Source: Rhodocyclaceae bacterium
Lineage (GTDB): Bacteria > Pseudomonadota > Gammaproteobacteria > Burkholderiales > Rhodocyclaceae
NCBI GenBank assembly: GCA_028713915.1
Contig: JAQTNK010000034.1
Span: forward strand, 1 to 47,883
Length of the DNA: 47,883 nt
Direction: 5' to 3'
Part shown: positions 1-8,256 of the stretch, piece by piece
Layout: each line of letters begins with the position of its first letter
How positions within the stretch are numbered: position 1 is the stretch's first letter
Translations under genes and position numbers: made by a program
Notes under the pieces: model-generated
The model's database searches: none
What the model saw: the letters and a program-made list of their open reading frames with translations, nothing else
Told to the model about the DNA's origin: nothing

Positions 1-14
1 GGGCACCCCGCCGG

Positions 15-38
15 CCCGATCGCATCGGGTTTTGGTTT
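15..38 (+). terminator. Rho-independent terminator of an upstream gene
   Basis: A 6-bp stem (CCCGAT at 15-20 with ATCGGG at 24-29) closes a CGC triloop and is followed directly by TTTTGGTTTTGG. The form is that of an intrinsic terminator on the + strand, so a gene reading rightward probably ends just outside the window. The stem is short, so confidence is moderate. Confidence 0.5.
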
Positions 39-67
39 TGGCTGGACCCAAGAGCGACAGCTTGTTC

Positions 68-171
68 CGCCCTGGGCGGCGGGCGGCCGACTCCGGGAAG
101 TAAAGGAGGAGGGTCGGGCGCAGCCCGGCCCGGGGGACATGGACGGAGTCGGCCGCCCGCTGCCCAGGGCG
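68..171. repeat. 28-bp inverted repeat, 48-nt loop, upstream of nirDL
   Basis: The left arm (68-95) and right arm (144-171) are reverse complements over 28 positions. The one difference, at 78/161, would still pair as G-U in RNA. The 48-nt loop (96-143) holds a smaller hairpin (CGGGC 115-119 with GCCCG 123-127) and a purine-rich AAGGAGGAG. There is no T-run after the right arm, so it is not a simple terminator. It could be a mobile palindromic repeat, a regulatory leader of the nir operon, or an RNA-processing site. Confidence 0.7.
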
Positions 172-208
172 CGCGCCAGCCGCTGGCCAACAGGATGTTT
201 CGTGCGTC

Positions 209-1228
209 GTGGAACGCGCGCAGCACCGTGGAGCAACTGACTTGGACGCGACGGACTTCCGGCTGCTCAACGATTTCCAGCGCGACTTCCCGCTGACGGC
301 GCGGCCTTTCGCGGCGCTGGCCGAGCGCCTGTCCTGTACCGAGGACGAAGTGATCTTCGCCTTCGGCCGCTTGCGCCAAGAGGGCGTCGTCAGCCGCATC
401 GGCGCCGTGCTGGCGCCGCGCCGCGTCGGCGCCAGCACGCTGGCCGCGCTGCAGGCGCCGGCGGCGGCGCTCGAGCGCATCGCCGCCATCGTCAGCGACC
501 GGCCGGAGGTGAACCACAACTACCAGCGCGAGCACCGTCTGAATCTTTGGTTCGTCGCCACCGCGCGCGACGAGGCGGCGCTGACCGCCGCGCTTGGCGG
601 CATCGCCCAGGACACCGGCTGCACGGTGCTGCGCATGCCGCTGGTGCGCGAGTTCCACATCGACCTGGGCTTCGCCCTGGACGGGCGCCAAGCGTCGCGC
701 GCATTGCCGGCCGGGACCGGCGCGGTGACGCTGGATGCTGCGGAGCAGCGGCTGCTGCGCGCGCTGCAGGACGGACTCGAACTGCTGCCGCGTCCCTACA
801 GCCGCCTCGCCATGCGCGCCGGTCTCGACGAAGGGCAGGTGCTCGACATGCTCGACGACTGGCTCATCCGCGGCCTGATCAAGCGCTTCGGCGTCGTCGT
901 GCGCCACCACGAACTCGGCTATACGGCGAATGCCATGGCGGTGTGGGATGTGCCCGACGCGACCGTCGCCGCCGTCGGCCGCGAGCTCGCCACCGAGCCG
1001 GCGGTGACGCTTTGCTACCAGCGCGCCCGCGCCCTGCCGGACTGGCCGTTCAACCTGTTCTGCATGATTCACGGCCGCGACCGCGATGCCGTGGCCGCTC
1101 AGATCGCGCAGCTGTCGGCACGCCATCGGCTTGCTGCCTATCCGTCCACGGTCCTGTTCAGCGTGCGCCGCTTCAAGCAGTGCGGTGCGCGCTATGTGCC
1201 CGAGCGCCTGGAGGCCGGTCATGCCTGA
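209..1228 (+). CDS. nirDL: Fused siroheme decarboxylase NirD-NirL (heme d1 biosynthesis)
   Basis: This is a two-domain Lrp/AsnC-like siroheme decarboxylase of about 339 residues. With NirG and NirH it converts siroheme to 12,18-didecarboxysiroheme in the cytoplasm, an early step to heme d1. The N-terminal half (NirD-like) carries the HNYQREH...NLWFV motif. The C-terminal half (NirL-like, from about residue 170) carries CYQRARALPDWPFNLFCM, typical of the partner subunit type. Each half begins with a winged-helix region. The frame opens at GTG 209 with a distant AGGA. An in-frame TTG at 242 has a better-placed GGAG (230-233) and gives a start closer to the family, so the true N-terminus may be 11 residues shorter. 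It is the first gene of the nir operon and overlaps nirG by 8 nt. Confidence 0.9.
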   Translation: MERAQHRGATDLDATDFRLLNDFQRDFPLTARPFAALAERLSCTEDEVIFAFGRLRQEGVVSRIGAVLAPRRVGASTLAALQAPAAALERIAAIVSDRPEVNHNYQREHRLNLWFVATARDEAALTAALGGIAQDTGCTVLRMPLVREFHIDLGFALDGRQASRALPAGTGAVTLDAAEQRLLRALQDGLELLPRPYSRLAMRAGLDEGQVLDMLDDWLIRGLIKRFGVVVRHHELGYTANAMAVWDVPDATVAAVGRELATEPAVTLCYQRARALPDWPFNLFCMIHGRDRDAVAAQIAQLSARHRLAAYPSTVLFSVRRFKQCGARYVPERLEAGHA

Positions 1229-1676
1229 GGCGCTCGATGCGCTCGACCGCGCGCTGATCAATGCGCTGCATGGCGGCTTCCCGCTTAGCGACGAACCTTT
1301 CCGCGAAGTCGGCGCGCGCCTCGGGCTCACCGAGGCCGACTGCCTCGAGCGCCTGCGGCGTTTGCTGGGAGCGGGCGTGCTGAGCCGTTTCGGCCCGCTG
1401 TTCCAGGTCGAGCGCCTGGGCGGCGTTTTCGTCCTGGCGGCCATGCAGGTCGCGGAGGCGGATTTCGACGCCACTGCGGCGGTCGTCAATGGACTGCCGG
1501 CCGTGGCGCACAACTATCGCCGCGAGCATGCCTTCAACATGTGGTTCGTTCTCGCCACCGAGACGCCGGCCGAAATCGACGCCGCCGTCGCCGCGATCGA
1601 AAGAATCGCCGGCACCCCGGTGTACGTCTTCCCGAAGGAACGCGAATACTTCATCGGCATGAGGCTGGAGGCATGA
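1221..1676 (+). CDS. nirG: Siroheme decarboxylase subunit NirG
   Basis: This 151-residue single-domain protein matches the NirD/NirG branch of the siroheme decarboxylases. It has an N-terminal helix-turn-helix-like segment with the FPLSDEPF signature, then HNYRREH and NMWFV in the catalytic ferredoxin-like half. ATG 1221 lies inside the end of nirDL and has a GGAGG ribosome site at 1210-1214, so the two are translationally coupled. Its stop overlaps the nirH start as ATGA. It most likely pairs with NirH. The family resembles Lrp regulators, and automatic labels such as 'AsnC transcriptional regulator' would be misleading here. Confidence 0.9.
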   Translation: MPEALDALDRALINALHGGFPLSDEPFREVGARLGLTEADCLERLRRLLGAGVLSRFGPLFQVERLGGVFVLAAMQVAEADFDATAAVVNGLPAVAHNYRREHAFNMWFVLATETPAEIDAAVAAIERIAGTPVYVFPKEREYFIGMRLEA

Positions 1677-2161
1677 GCGCCATGGATGAAGACGATCGCC
1701 GCCTGATTCTGGCGACGCAGGGCGGGCTGCCGCTGGTGGCGCGGCCGTATCACGCGCTCGGCGCCACGCTCGGCATGGATGCCGCCGAAGTGCAGCGGCG
1801 GCTGGCGCGCATGCTGGACGCGGGCGCGATCCGCCGCATCGGCGCCGTGCCCAACCACTATGCCATCGGCTACACGGCGAACGGCATGTCGGTGTGGGAT
1901 GTGGACGATGCTTGCGTCGACGCCCTCGGCGAGCGCATCGGCGCGCTGGCATTCGTCAGCCACTGCTACCGCCGGCCGCGGCGCCTGCCAGCCTGGCCCT
2001 ACAACCTGTTTGCCATGCTGCACGGCAAGAGCCGCGCCGCGGTGGAGGAACAACGGCAGCAGATCGTCGTCCTGCTGGGCGCGGCCTGCCGCAGCCACGA
2101 CATCCTCTACAGCAGCCGCATCCTGAAGAAGACCGGGCTGCGCCTGGCACCGGGCGCGTAA
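1673..2161 (+). CDS. nirH: Siroheme decarboxylase subunit NirH
   Basis: This 162-residue protein belongs to the NirL/NirH branch of siroheme decarboxylases. It carries GLPLVARPY near the N-terminus, the GAVPNHYAIGYTANGM segment, and the CYRRPRRLPAWPYNLF motif also seen in the C-half of NirDL. ATG 1673 overlaps the nirG stop (ATGA). A GGAG lies at 1667-1670, inside nirG. With NirG it should form a heterodimer that decarboxylates the C12 and C18 acetate groups of siroheme. nirJ begins 3 nt after its stop. Confidence 0.9.
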   Translation: MSAMDEDDRRLILATQGGLPLVARPYHALGATLGMDAAEVQRRLARMLDAGAIRRIGAVPNHYAIGYTANGMSVWDVDDACVDALGERIGALAFVSHCYRRPRRLPAWPYNLFAMLHGKSRAAVEEQRQQIVVLLGAACRSHDILYSSRILKKTGLRLAPGA

Positions 2162-2164
2162 GCC

Positions 2165-3340
2165 ATGTTCCGCATCAGCCAGTTCATGCAGGAAATCGCC
2201 GCGCCGACGCCGCTGGCGGCGCCGCGCCGGCCGCCCGGCCCGGTGGTCATCTGGAACCTGGTGCGGCGCTGCAATCTCACCTGCAAGCACTGCTATTCGA
2301 TCTCCGCCGACAAGGATTTCGCCGGCGAACTGTCGACCGCCGAAGTCCTGGCGGTGATGGCCGACCTCAAGCGCTTCGGCGTTCCGGCGCTGATCCTTTC
2401 CGGCGGCGAGCCGCTGCTGCGGCCCGACATTTTCGACATCGCCGCCGCCGCGAAGGCGATGGGCTTCTACGTCGCGCTTTCCAGCAACGGCACCCTGATC
2501 GATGCCGGCAATATCGAGCGCATCGCGGCCGCCGCCTTCGACTATGTCGGCATCAGTCTCGACGGCTTGGCCGCGATTCACGATCGCTTTCGCCGCAAGG
2601 CCGGCGCCTTCGCCGCGTCGCTCGCCGGCCTGCGCCTGTGCCGCGCGCGCGGCCTCAAGGTCGGCGTGCGCTTCACGCTGACGCGCGACAATGCCGGCGA
2701 CCTGCCCGGCGTGCTGAAATTGGTCGAGGACGAAGGCATCGACCGTTTCTATTTCTCGCATCTCAACTACGCCGGCCGCGGCAACCGCAACCGCCGCGAC
2801 GACGCCCATCAGCGCATGACGCGCGAAGCCATGACATTGCTCTTCGATACCTGCTGGCGGCAGGAAGCCGAGGGCCGGCGCAAGGAATTCACCACCGGCA
2901 ACAACGATGCCGACGGCGTCTATCTGCTGCACTGGGTGCAGGCGAAGTTCCCCGAGCGCGCCGCGCACATCCGCGCCAAGCTCGCGCAATGGGGCGGCAA
3001 CGCTTCCGGCGTCAATGTCGCCAACATCGACAATCTCGGCAACGTGCATCCGGACACGATGTGGTGGCACCACACGCTCGGCAACGTGCGCGAGCGGCCG
3101 TTCTCGGCCATCTGGCAGGACACTTCCGACCCGCTGCTGGCGGGGCTCAAGGCGCGGCCGCGGACGATCGGCGGCCGCTGCGGCTGCTGCGTGCATTTCG
3201 ACATCTGCGGCGGCAATACGCGGGTGCGGGCGCAGCAGGTCTTCGGCGATCCCTGGGCCGAGGATCCGGGCTGCTATCTGAGCGACGCGGAGATCGGCGT
3301 TGCCGCGGACGCCGGGGAGGCCGCATGCGCCGCGGCCTGA
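2165..3340 (+). CDS. nirJ: Radical SAM heme d1 biosynthesis protein NirJ
   Basis: This 391-residue radical SAM enzyme removes two propionate side chains from didecarboxysiroheme during heme d1 assembly. The SAM-binding cluster motif CNLTCKHC supplies Cys36, Cys40 and Cys43, and the GGEP motif follows (LSGGEPLL). The C-terminal region has a second cysteine cluster (CGCC...CGG...GCY), consistent with the SPASM-like auxiliary Fe-S cluster of NirJ. Length is normal for the family. ATG 2165 is 3 nt after nirH. The gene ends inside the start of nirN, overlapping it by 16 nt. Confidence 0.93.
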   Translation: MFRISQFMQEIAAPTPLAAPRRPPGPVVIWNLVRRCNLTCKHCYSISADKDFAGELSTAEVLAVMADLKRFGVPALILSGGEPLLRPDIFDIAAAAKAMGFYVALSSNGTLIDAGNIERIAAAAFDYVGISLDGLAAIHDRFRRKAGAFAASLAGLRLCRARGLKVGVRFTLTRDNAGDLPGVLKLVEDEGIDRFYFSHLNYAGRGNRNRRDDAHQRMTREAMTLLFDTCWRQEAEGRRKEFTTGNNDADGVYLLHWVQAKFPERAAHIRAKLAQWGGNASGVNVANIDNLGNVHPDTMWWHHTLGNVRERPFSAIWQDTSDPLLAGLKARPRTIGGRCGCCVHFDICGGNTRVRAQQVFGDPWAEDPGCYLSDAEIGVAADAGEAACAAA

Positions 3341-4872
3341 TCCTCGTGCTGCTGCTGCTCGCCGGCGCCGCCGGCGCCGCCGATGCTCCGGCGCTGTTTC
3401 GCGAGCATTGCGCCGTCTGCCACGGCGCCGACCGCTACGGCATCATGGGGCCGGCGCTGCTGCCCGAAAGCCTGGAGCGCCTGAAGAAGGCCGATGCCCT
3501 GGCGACCATTCGCGACGGCCGGGCGGCGACGCAAATGGCGGGCTTCGCCGGCAAGCTGACGAACGAGGACATGGCGGCGCTGGTCGCCTGGATCTACACG
3601 CCGGTGCAGCCGGCGCCGCAGTGGCGCGAAGCCGACATCCGCGCCTCGCGCGTGGCCGAGCCGGGGGTGCTGCCGGATCGACCGGTCGATGCCTTGCGCG
3701 GCGTCGACCTGATGAACATGTTCATCGTCGTCGAAACCGGCGACCACCACGCGACGCTGCTCGACGGCGACCGCCTCGAGCCCGTCTTCCGCTTTCCGAC
3801 GCGCTATGCGCTGCACGGCGGTCCGAAGTTCACGCCCGACGGGCGCTATGTCTTCTTCGCCTCGCGCGACGGCTGGATCAGCAAGTTCGACATCTGGAAC
3901 CTGAAGACCGTGGCGGAAATCCGCGCCGGCATCAACACACGCAACGTCGCCGTCTCCGACGACGGCCGCTGGGTCATGGTCGCCAACATGCTGCCGCATA
4001 CGCTGGTGCTGCTCGATGCCGACCTCAACCTGGTGAAGGTGATCCCGGCGCAGGCGCAGGTGGGCGGCGCCACCTCGCGCGTCTCGGCGGTGTATGACGC
4101 CGCGCCGCGCCACAGCTTCGTCGCCGCGCTGAAGGACATTCCGGAACTCTGGGAGATCAGCTACGATCCCGCCGCCAAGCCCATTTACGACGGCTACGTG
4201 CACGACTACACGATGGGCGAGGCGATCGCCACGCCCGGCTTCCTGAATCCGCGCCGCACGCCGCTCGACGCCGTCCTCGACGATTTCTACTTCGACCAGA
4301 CCTACACGAATGTCATGGGCGCGGCGCGCGACGGCCATGGCCAGGTCGTCAACCTCGACATCCGCCGCAAGGTCGCCGATCTCGAACTGCCGGGCATGCC
4401 GCACCTGGGCTCGGGCATCACCTGGGAATGGCATGGGCACCCGGTGATGGCGACGCCCAATCTCAAGCAGGGCGTGGTCAGCGTCATCGACATGAAGGAC
4501 TGGAAGAGCGTCGCCCACATCGCCACCAACGGTCCCGGCTTCTTCATGCGCAGCCACGAGGCGACGCGCTACGCCTGGGTCGATGCCATGATGAGCAAGA
4601 AGAAGGACACGCTGCAGATCATCGACAAGGAGACCTTGCAGGTGGTGGCGGAAGTGTGCCCGGCGCCGGGCAAGGCGCTCGCCCATGTCGAGTTCACGCG
4701 CGACGGCCGCTACGTCCTCGCCAGCATCATGGAGCGCAAGGCCGACGGCGGCGCGCTGGTCGTCTTCGACGCCGCCACCTTCAGGGAAGTGAAGCGCATT
4801 CCGCTGGACAAGCCGGTCGGCAAGTACAATCTCTACAACAAGATCACCCGCTCGGCGGGGACCAGCCACTAG
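3325..4872 (+). CDS. nirN: Cytochrome c/d1 protein NirN, dihydro-heme d1 dehydrogenase
   Basis: This 515-residue periplasmic protein has a signal peptide (residues 1-19), a cytochrome c domain with a single CAVCH heme site (Cys29, Cys32, His33), and a C-terminal eight-bladed d1-type beta-propeller with recurrent 'DGRYV' and 'DGRWV' blade motifs. That architecture is shared by NirS and NirN. The shorter heme domain and its place among heme d1 genes favour NirN, which oxidises dihydro-heme d1 to heme d1 and hands it to NirS. NirF is less likely because it lacks heme c. ATG 3325 has a strong GGGGAGG (3314-3320) and overlaps nirJ. Neither nirS, nirE nor nirF is visible; they would have to lie left of the window or elsewhere. 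Confidence 0.85.
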   Translation: MRRGLILVLLLLAGAAGAADAPALFREHCAVCHGADRYGIMGPALLPESLERLKKADALATIRDGRAATQMAGFAGKLTNEDMAALVAWIYTPVQPAPQWREADIRASRVAEPGVLPDRPVDALRGVDLMNMFIVVETGDHHATLLDGDRLEPVFRFPTRYALHGGPKFTPDGRYVFFASRDGWISKFDIWNLKTVAEIRAGINTRNVAVSDDGRWVMVANMLPHTLVLLDADLNLVKVIPAQAQVGGATSRVSAVYDAAPRHSFVAALKDIPELWEISYDPAAKPIYDGYVHDYTMGEAIATPGFLNPRRTPLDAVLDDFYFDQTYTNVMGAARDGHGQVVNLDIRRKVADLELPGMPHLGSGITWEWHGHPVMATPNLKQGVVSVIDMKDWKSVAHIATNGPGFFMRSHEATRYAWVDAMMSKKKDTLQIIDKETLQVVAEVCPAPGKALAHVEFTRDGRYVLASIMERKADGGALVVFDAATFREVKRIPLDKPVGKYNLYNKITRSAGTSH

Positions 4873-4916
4873 GCCATGCCGCCCGTCCCGCTCCGCCCAG
4901 CCGCCTTCGCCGCCGA

Positions 4917-4940
4917 CCGCTGCGCTCGACAGCGGCTTTT
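4917..4940 (+). terminator. Possible weak terminator after nirN
   Basis: A CCGCTG/CAGCGG stem (4917-4922 with 4930-4935) has a 7-nt loop and is followed by C and four T. It lies 45 nt beyond the nirN stop. It is a marginal intrinsic terminator, possibly separating nirN from the small downstream frame. Confidence 0.35.
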
Positions 4941-4976
4941 CCGCCGCGCACCTCTAACGAAGCCTGAGGAAGCCCA

Positions 4977-5114
4977 ATGATGCAACTCGTAGCCCTTGGC
5001 CTCGCCGCGCTGGGTCTGGCGATTCCCCTCGCGGCCATTTTCTATTTCGCCGACAAGCGCGCAAAGCAGGACCGCGCGCGCATCGCCAAAGGCCGGCGCC
5101 CGCAGGGGCGCTGA
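4977..5114 (+). CDS. Small single-pass membrane protein (45 aa), unknown
   Basis: A 45-codon frame begins with two ATGs (4977, 4980) after a GAGGAAG ribosome site (4966-4972). It encodes a hydrophobic segment of about 20 residues (LVALGLAALGLAIPLAAIFY) followed by a short, very basic tail (DKRAKQDRARIAKGRR). This is the plan of an N-out/C-in single-pass microprotein. I do not recognise a family. It lies 104 nt after nirN on the same strand. It may be a subunit of a respiratory complex or an orphan membrane peptide, and it could also be a chance frame in GC-rich DNA, though the ribosome site and clear helix/tail layout argue for it. Confidence 0.55.
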   Translation: MMQLVALGLAALGLAIPLAAIFYFADKRAKQDRARIAKGRRPQGR

Positions 5115-5177
5115 GTTTCCGCGCGGCCGCCGGCGCCGCCGGCGTGCGCGCCGAGGAAGCGCACGGCCGCCCGCGGG

Positions 5178-7202
5178 CTAGACGCGGAAGTGGCGGACCA
5201 CGCCTTGCATCTCGAGCGCCAGCGACTCGAGGCTGCGCGCGGTTGCCGAGGTCGCGCTGACCGAGCCGCTGTTGCGCTCGGCCATCTGGGCGATGCGTTC
5301 GACGCTTTGGGCGACGCCGGTGCTGGCGATGGACTGCTCCTTCAAGGCCAGCGAAATCTCCTTCACGGCTTGCAACACGCGCTCGAAGGCGTCGTGGATG
5401 CGCGCAATCGCTTCGCCCGCCCGGCGCGAGAGCGCCACGCCTTCGCCGACGCGAGCGACGCCGCCGTTCATGCTGGCGACGGCATTGCCCGTGCCCGTCT
5501 GCATGGCGCCGATCATGCCGGCGATTTCCTGCGTCGCCTGCGTGGTGCGCTCGGCGAGCTTCCGCACCTCGTCGGCGACGACGGCGAAGCCGCGCCCCTG
5601 GTCGCCGGCGCGCGCAGCTTCGATCGCCGCGTTCAGCGCCAGCAGATTGGTCTGGTCGGCGATTTCCTTGATGACATTGACAATGGCATAAATGTCGGTC
5701 GAGTGCCGGCCCAGCTGCTCGATGATCTGCGCCGACTGGTTGACCACGGCGGCGATCTGCTCCATCTCGCGCACCGTGCCGTCGACGATCCTGCCGCCTT
5801 CCTGCGCCATGGCGCCGGCCGACGTGGACGTTTCCTGCGCCGCCCGCGCATGCTCGGCGATCTGGTCGATGCTGACGGTCATTTCCTCGATCGCCGCCGC
5901 CATGCTGGAGGCGGCGTCGCTCTGGGCGCGCGAACTCGCGGCGACGGTCTGCGCCGAGGTCGACAGATCGGTAGCCGCCGTCGACAGGCGGTCCGAGGTG
6001 TGCTGCGACTTGCGCAGCAGATCGTTGAAGGTTTCCGCCACCGTGTTGAAGCTGGCGCTGACGGCCGTCAGCTCGTCGCGGCCGATGAGCCGGATGCGCG
6101 CCGTGAGATCGCCGCCGGCCATGGCGGCGGCGCCCGCCGAGAGTTCCGTCACGGCGGCGACGATCGCGTAGTAGGCGCCTAGCGAAACGTAGGCGAGCAG
6201 CAGCAGGAACAGCGCCGCCAGCCCGATCTGCAGGGTCAGCTGGGTTTGCAGCCGCGCGATGCGGCTGTTCAGCTGGCCGTCCAGCGTCGGCAGCAGCGTG
6301 TCGTAGAGCTCGCCGTAGCCGATGTCGATGGTCTGCGTGCACTTGTCGAAGTAGGCTTGCGGCGCGAGGGAAAAGCGGGCGGGGATGATGTCGTCGTCGA
6401 TCATGGCGATGACCGTGCCGGTGGCGGCGGCAATGTCCGTCGACAACTTGGCGAGCCGGGGCGCGATCGCCGGCGTCTGGCGGCCGGCCTTTTCGAGGTC
6501 GAGCTTGAGCGTCTGCAGCGTGCGCTTCAAGATGGCGACATGCACCGAGAAGTCGATGCGGTCGGCATCCGTCAGCTCCTTCCGGGCGAGCACGCCGGTG
6601 CCTTTCGCCCGCATCTTGCCAAGCCGTTCGAGCATGTCCGGCAGCTTGGTGACCAGGGTGTCGATCAGGTAGAAGGTGTCGATTTCCGGATCGCCGTTGA
6701 GCGAGCCGGCATCGGCAATGCCGCTCTGGAAGCGCAGCATGCGTTCGATCAACTGGCTATGGGCGGCCAGCGTGGCGCTCACGGTCATGCCCGGCAAGGC
6801 GGTGCGCAGCCGTTCCCAGTCGCCCTTGATGGCAGCCCATTCGGCGCTCGTCGCGAGGACGTCGGCATGGCGCGCTTCCGCCGCACCGACGGCAGCGACG
6901 GCTTCATTGACCTCGGCCTGCTTGGCTTCGAGCTTTGCCTTCATGGCCGCATTGCCGCCGAGGAAACCGGCCGACAGGCCGCGATGCTGCTGCGTCAGCT
7001 GGATCTGCTTTTGCAGCGCGCGAATGAGGTCGGTGGCGGCAAGCTCGTGGCGCGTCAGATGGATGGTCGTGAACAGATTGGCCGCCAGCGAGGCGAGAAG
7101 TATGGCGATGGAGACAAATGCCAGCAGGCCGATGAGCGTGAACTTGCCCGGATACTTCAGGCGGCTCATCAGGGCAATGGCGGGGGCAAAGATGGCGTGC
7201 AT
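5178..7202 (-). CDS. Methyl-accepting chemotaxis protein with NIT-like sensor domain
   Basis: This is a 674-residue transmembrane chemoreceptor. A first membrane helix (about 21-43) is followed by a periplasmic helical domain with [13 protein letters not shown] (Arg74), the hallmark of NIT-type nitrate/nitrite sensor domains. A second helix (about 330-352), a HAMP linker and the cytoplasmic signalling coiled coil follow. The CheA/CheW-contacting hairpin tip [19 protein letters not shown] is intact. By family knowledge it modulates CheA kinase in response to a ligand, and its position between nir and nap makes nitrate or nitrite a reasonable guess. ATG at 7202 has AGAGGA upstream. No CheB/CheR pentapeptide tail is visible at the C-terminus (...VVRHFRV). 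Confidence 0.92.
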   Translation of the reverse strand: MHAIFAPAIALMSRLKYPGKFTLIGLLAFVSIAILLASLAANLFTTIHLTRHELAATDLIRALQKQIQLTQQHRGLSAGFLGGNAAMKAKLEAKQAEVNEAVAAVGAAEARHADVLATSAEWAAIKGDWERLRTALPGMTVSATLAAHSQLIERMLRFQSGIADAGSLNGDPEIDTFYLIDTLVTKLPDMLERLGKMRAKGTGVLARKELTDADRIDFSVHVAILKRTLQTLKLDLEKAGRQTPAIAPRLAKLSTDIAAATGTVIAMIDDDIIPARFSLAPQAYFDKCTQTIDIGYGELYDTLLPTLDGQLNSRIARLQTQLTLQIGLAALFLLLLAYVSLGAYYAIVAAVTELSAGAAAMAGGDLTARIRLIGRDELTAVSASFNTVAETFNDLLRKSQHTSDRLSTAATDLSTSAQTVAASSRAQSDAASSMAAAIEEMTVSIDQIAEHARAAQETSTSAGAMAQEGGRIVDGTVREMEQIAAVVNQSAQIIEQLGRHSTDIYAIVNVIKEIADQTNLLALNAAIEAARAGDQGRGFAVVADEVRKLAERTTQATQEIAGMIGAMQTGTGNAVASMNGGVARVGEGVALSRRAGEAIARIHDAFERVLQAVKEISLALKEQSIASTGVAQSVERIAQMAERNSGSVSATSATARSLESLALEMQGVVRHFRV

Positions 7203-7252
7203 GTCACATTTCCTCTGGGTTGCAGCGCAAGGTCGGCAAGTCTATTAGCGAA

Positions 7253-7283
7253 CACGCAGCGAAAAAACTGGTTTCGCTGCGTG
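7253..7283. repeat. 12-bp perfect inverted repeat before the chemoreceptor gene
   Basis: CACGCAGCGAAA (7253-7264) and its exact reverse complement (7272-7283) flank a 7-nt spacer. It lies about 50 nt upstream of the chemoreceptor start and just beyond the terminator of the cytochrome gene. No T-run follows on either strand, so it may be an operator or a 5'-UTR hairpin. Confidence 0.55.
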
Positions 7284-7293
7284 GGTAATCGGC

Positions 7294-7330
7294 AAGAAAA
7301 AAATCGGGGCCGGTACTGCTACCGGCCCCG
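7294..7330 (-). terminator. Strong Rho-independent terminator of the nap operon
   Basis: An 11-bp perfect stem (7305-7315 with 7320-7330, loop CTGC) is followed on the - strand by A, seven T and CTT. It lies 53 nt beyond the stop of the small cytochrome c gene and ends nap transcription before the chemoreceptor gene. Confidence 0.85.
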
Positions 7331-7382
7331 GAACCATCATGCGCGGTACCGCGGGGGAAATGCCTGGGTCGGGGACGGTCGC

Positions 7383-7733
7383 TTACTGCGCCAGGATCCA
7401 GTCCACGAGGTTCTTGATCTGCGCCTCGTCGTGCGGCGGCGAGGTCTTGACGATCTTGTGCTCTTCTTCGTGGCCGTCGGGGAACTTGGCCTTCTCGCCG
7501 GAGGTGATGTGGTGAATCAGCTTTTCCTCGGCATCGGGCTTGCCCTTGAGCTTCTCGGCGACCTTGTGATACGCCGGACCGTCCTTGTCCTTGTCGATGG
7601 CGTGGCACTTGAAGCAGTTGTTCTGCTTGGCCAGTTGCCGCGCGGCATCGGCATCGACGGCCGACGCCGCGGTGGAAAAGGCCATCGCGGCGACGGCGGC
7701 GACGGCGACGGAAAGGCTGACGCGATAATTCAT
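7383..7733 (-). CDS. Small periplasmic class I cytochrome c
   Basis: This 116-residue protein has a Sec signal peptide (cleavage near ASA, about residue 25), one CFKCH heme-binding site soon after, and a helical c-type fold with a distal Met or His not assignable by eye. It resembles c551/c552-type electron carriers. It is the last gene before the nap terminator, 39 nt from napB, so it is probably co-transcribed with nap. It may carry electrons to or from the NapAB complex or to the cd1 nitrite reductase. The ATG at 7733 has an AGGAG ribosome site. A histidine- and acid-rich stretch (DGHEEEHK) in the middle is unusual for c551 proteins. Confidence 0.85.
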   Translation of the reverse strand: MNYRVSLSVAVAAVAAMAFSTAASAVDADAARQLAKQNNCFKCHAIDKDKDGPAYHKVAEKLKGKPDAEEKLIHHITSGEKAKFPDGHEEEHKIVKTSPPHDEAQIKNLVDWILAQ

Positions 7734-7772
7734 GCTTCGTTGCTCCTGGGTAGTCGTGAAACCATAAGATCG

Positions 7773-8225
7773 TTACTTGGCGACATTGCCGACAAACGTG
7801 TTTTCGACCAGCGGCTTGGCGTCGGCCTGCACCACATGGCAGGTCACGCACTGCCAGCGGACCATGTTGACGGCCGGGGTGCCGTCCTCTTCCTTGCGCG
7901 TCTTGGAGAAATGGCTGTCGCCCATGCGCGGCATCTTCTTGCCCTTGAACTCGTCGGTGATATGGCAGTCCATGCAGTCGTTTTCATCGAGCGTGATCGG
8001 CAGGTACTTCTCGATCGCGTGCGGAATCAGCGGCGGCTGCGTGCTGAAGGTGCGCTTGATGAGTTCCGGCGAGCCCGTTCCCGGCGCGCGCTCCGAATAT
8101 TGCTTGGTGTCCGGCGCCTGGTCGGCGGCGGCGACGTCGCTGCCGCGCATGAAGGCGACCGGCGCTGTGGAGGAACAGCCGGCGAGGGTGATCAGCAGCG
8201 TGGCGATAAGGATGGTGTGCTTCAT
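7773..8225 (-). CDS. napB: Diheme cytochrome c subunit of periplasmic nitrate reductase, NapB
   Basis: This 150-residue NapB carries two heme c sites, CMDCH and CVTCH, in the conserved NapB setting (LDENDCMDCH, RWQCVTCH). It passes electrons to NapA in the periplasm. The N-terminus ends in LAGC at residue 17, which reads as a lipobox and suggests a membrane-anchored lipoprotein rather than the usual soluble NapB. The gene follows napH by 31 nt. Length and motifs otherwise match the family. Confidence 0.93.
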   Translation of the reverse strand: MKHTILIATLLITLAGCSSTAPVAFMRGSDVAAADQAPDTKQYSERAPGTGSPELIKRTFSTQPPLIPHAIEKYLPITLDENDCMDCHITDEFKGKKMPRMGDSHFSKTRKEEDGTPAVNMVRWQCVTCHVVQADAKPLVENTFVGNVAK

Positions 8226-8256
8226 GATGCGCTCCCCTTGGAGAAAGACTCGTTAT

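Noticed and set aside
139-240. 33-codon frame (ATG 139, TGA 238) upstream of nirDL with AAGGAGGAG before it
   Set aside because: It overlaps the inverted repeat and the nirDL start, has an Arg/Pro-rich composition typical of chance frames in GC-rich DNA, and resembles nothing known.
1221-2161. Reading NirG and NirH as Lrp/AsnC transcription regulators
   Set aside because: They share the Lrp-like fold, but the HNYxREH and CYRR...LPxWPYN motifs and nir operon context identify siroheme decarboxylases.
1514-3196. Long open frame on the - strand across nirG, nirH and nirJ
   Set aside because: It is antisense to clear enzymes with intact motifs. Its low-complexity Ala/Arg/Gly content is the usual mirror of high-GC coding DNA.
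3325-4872. Nitrite reductase NirS
   Set aside because: The c-domain is shorter than in NirS and the gene lies at the end of the heme d1 biosynthesis series, so NirN fits better.
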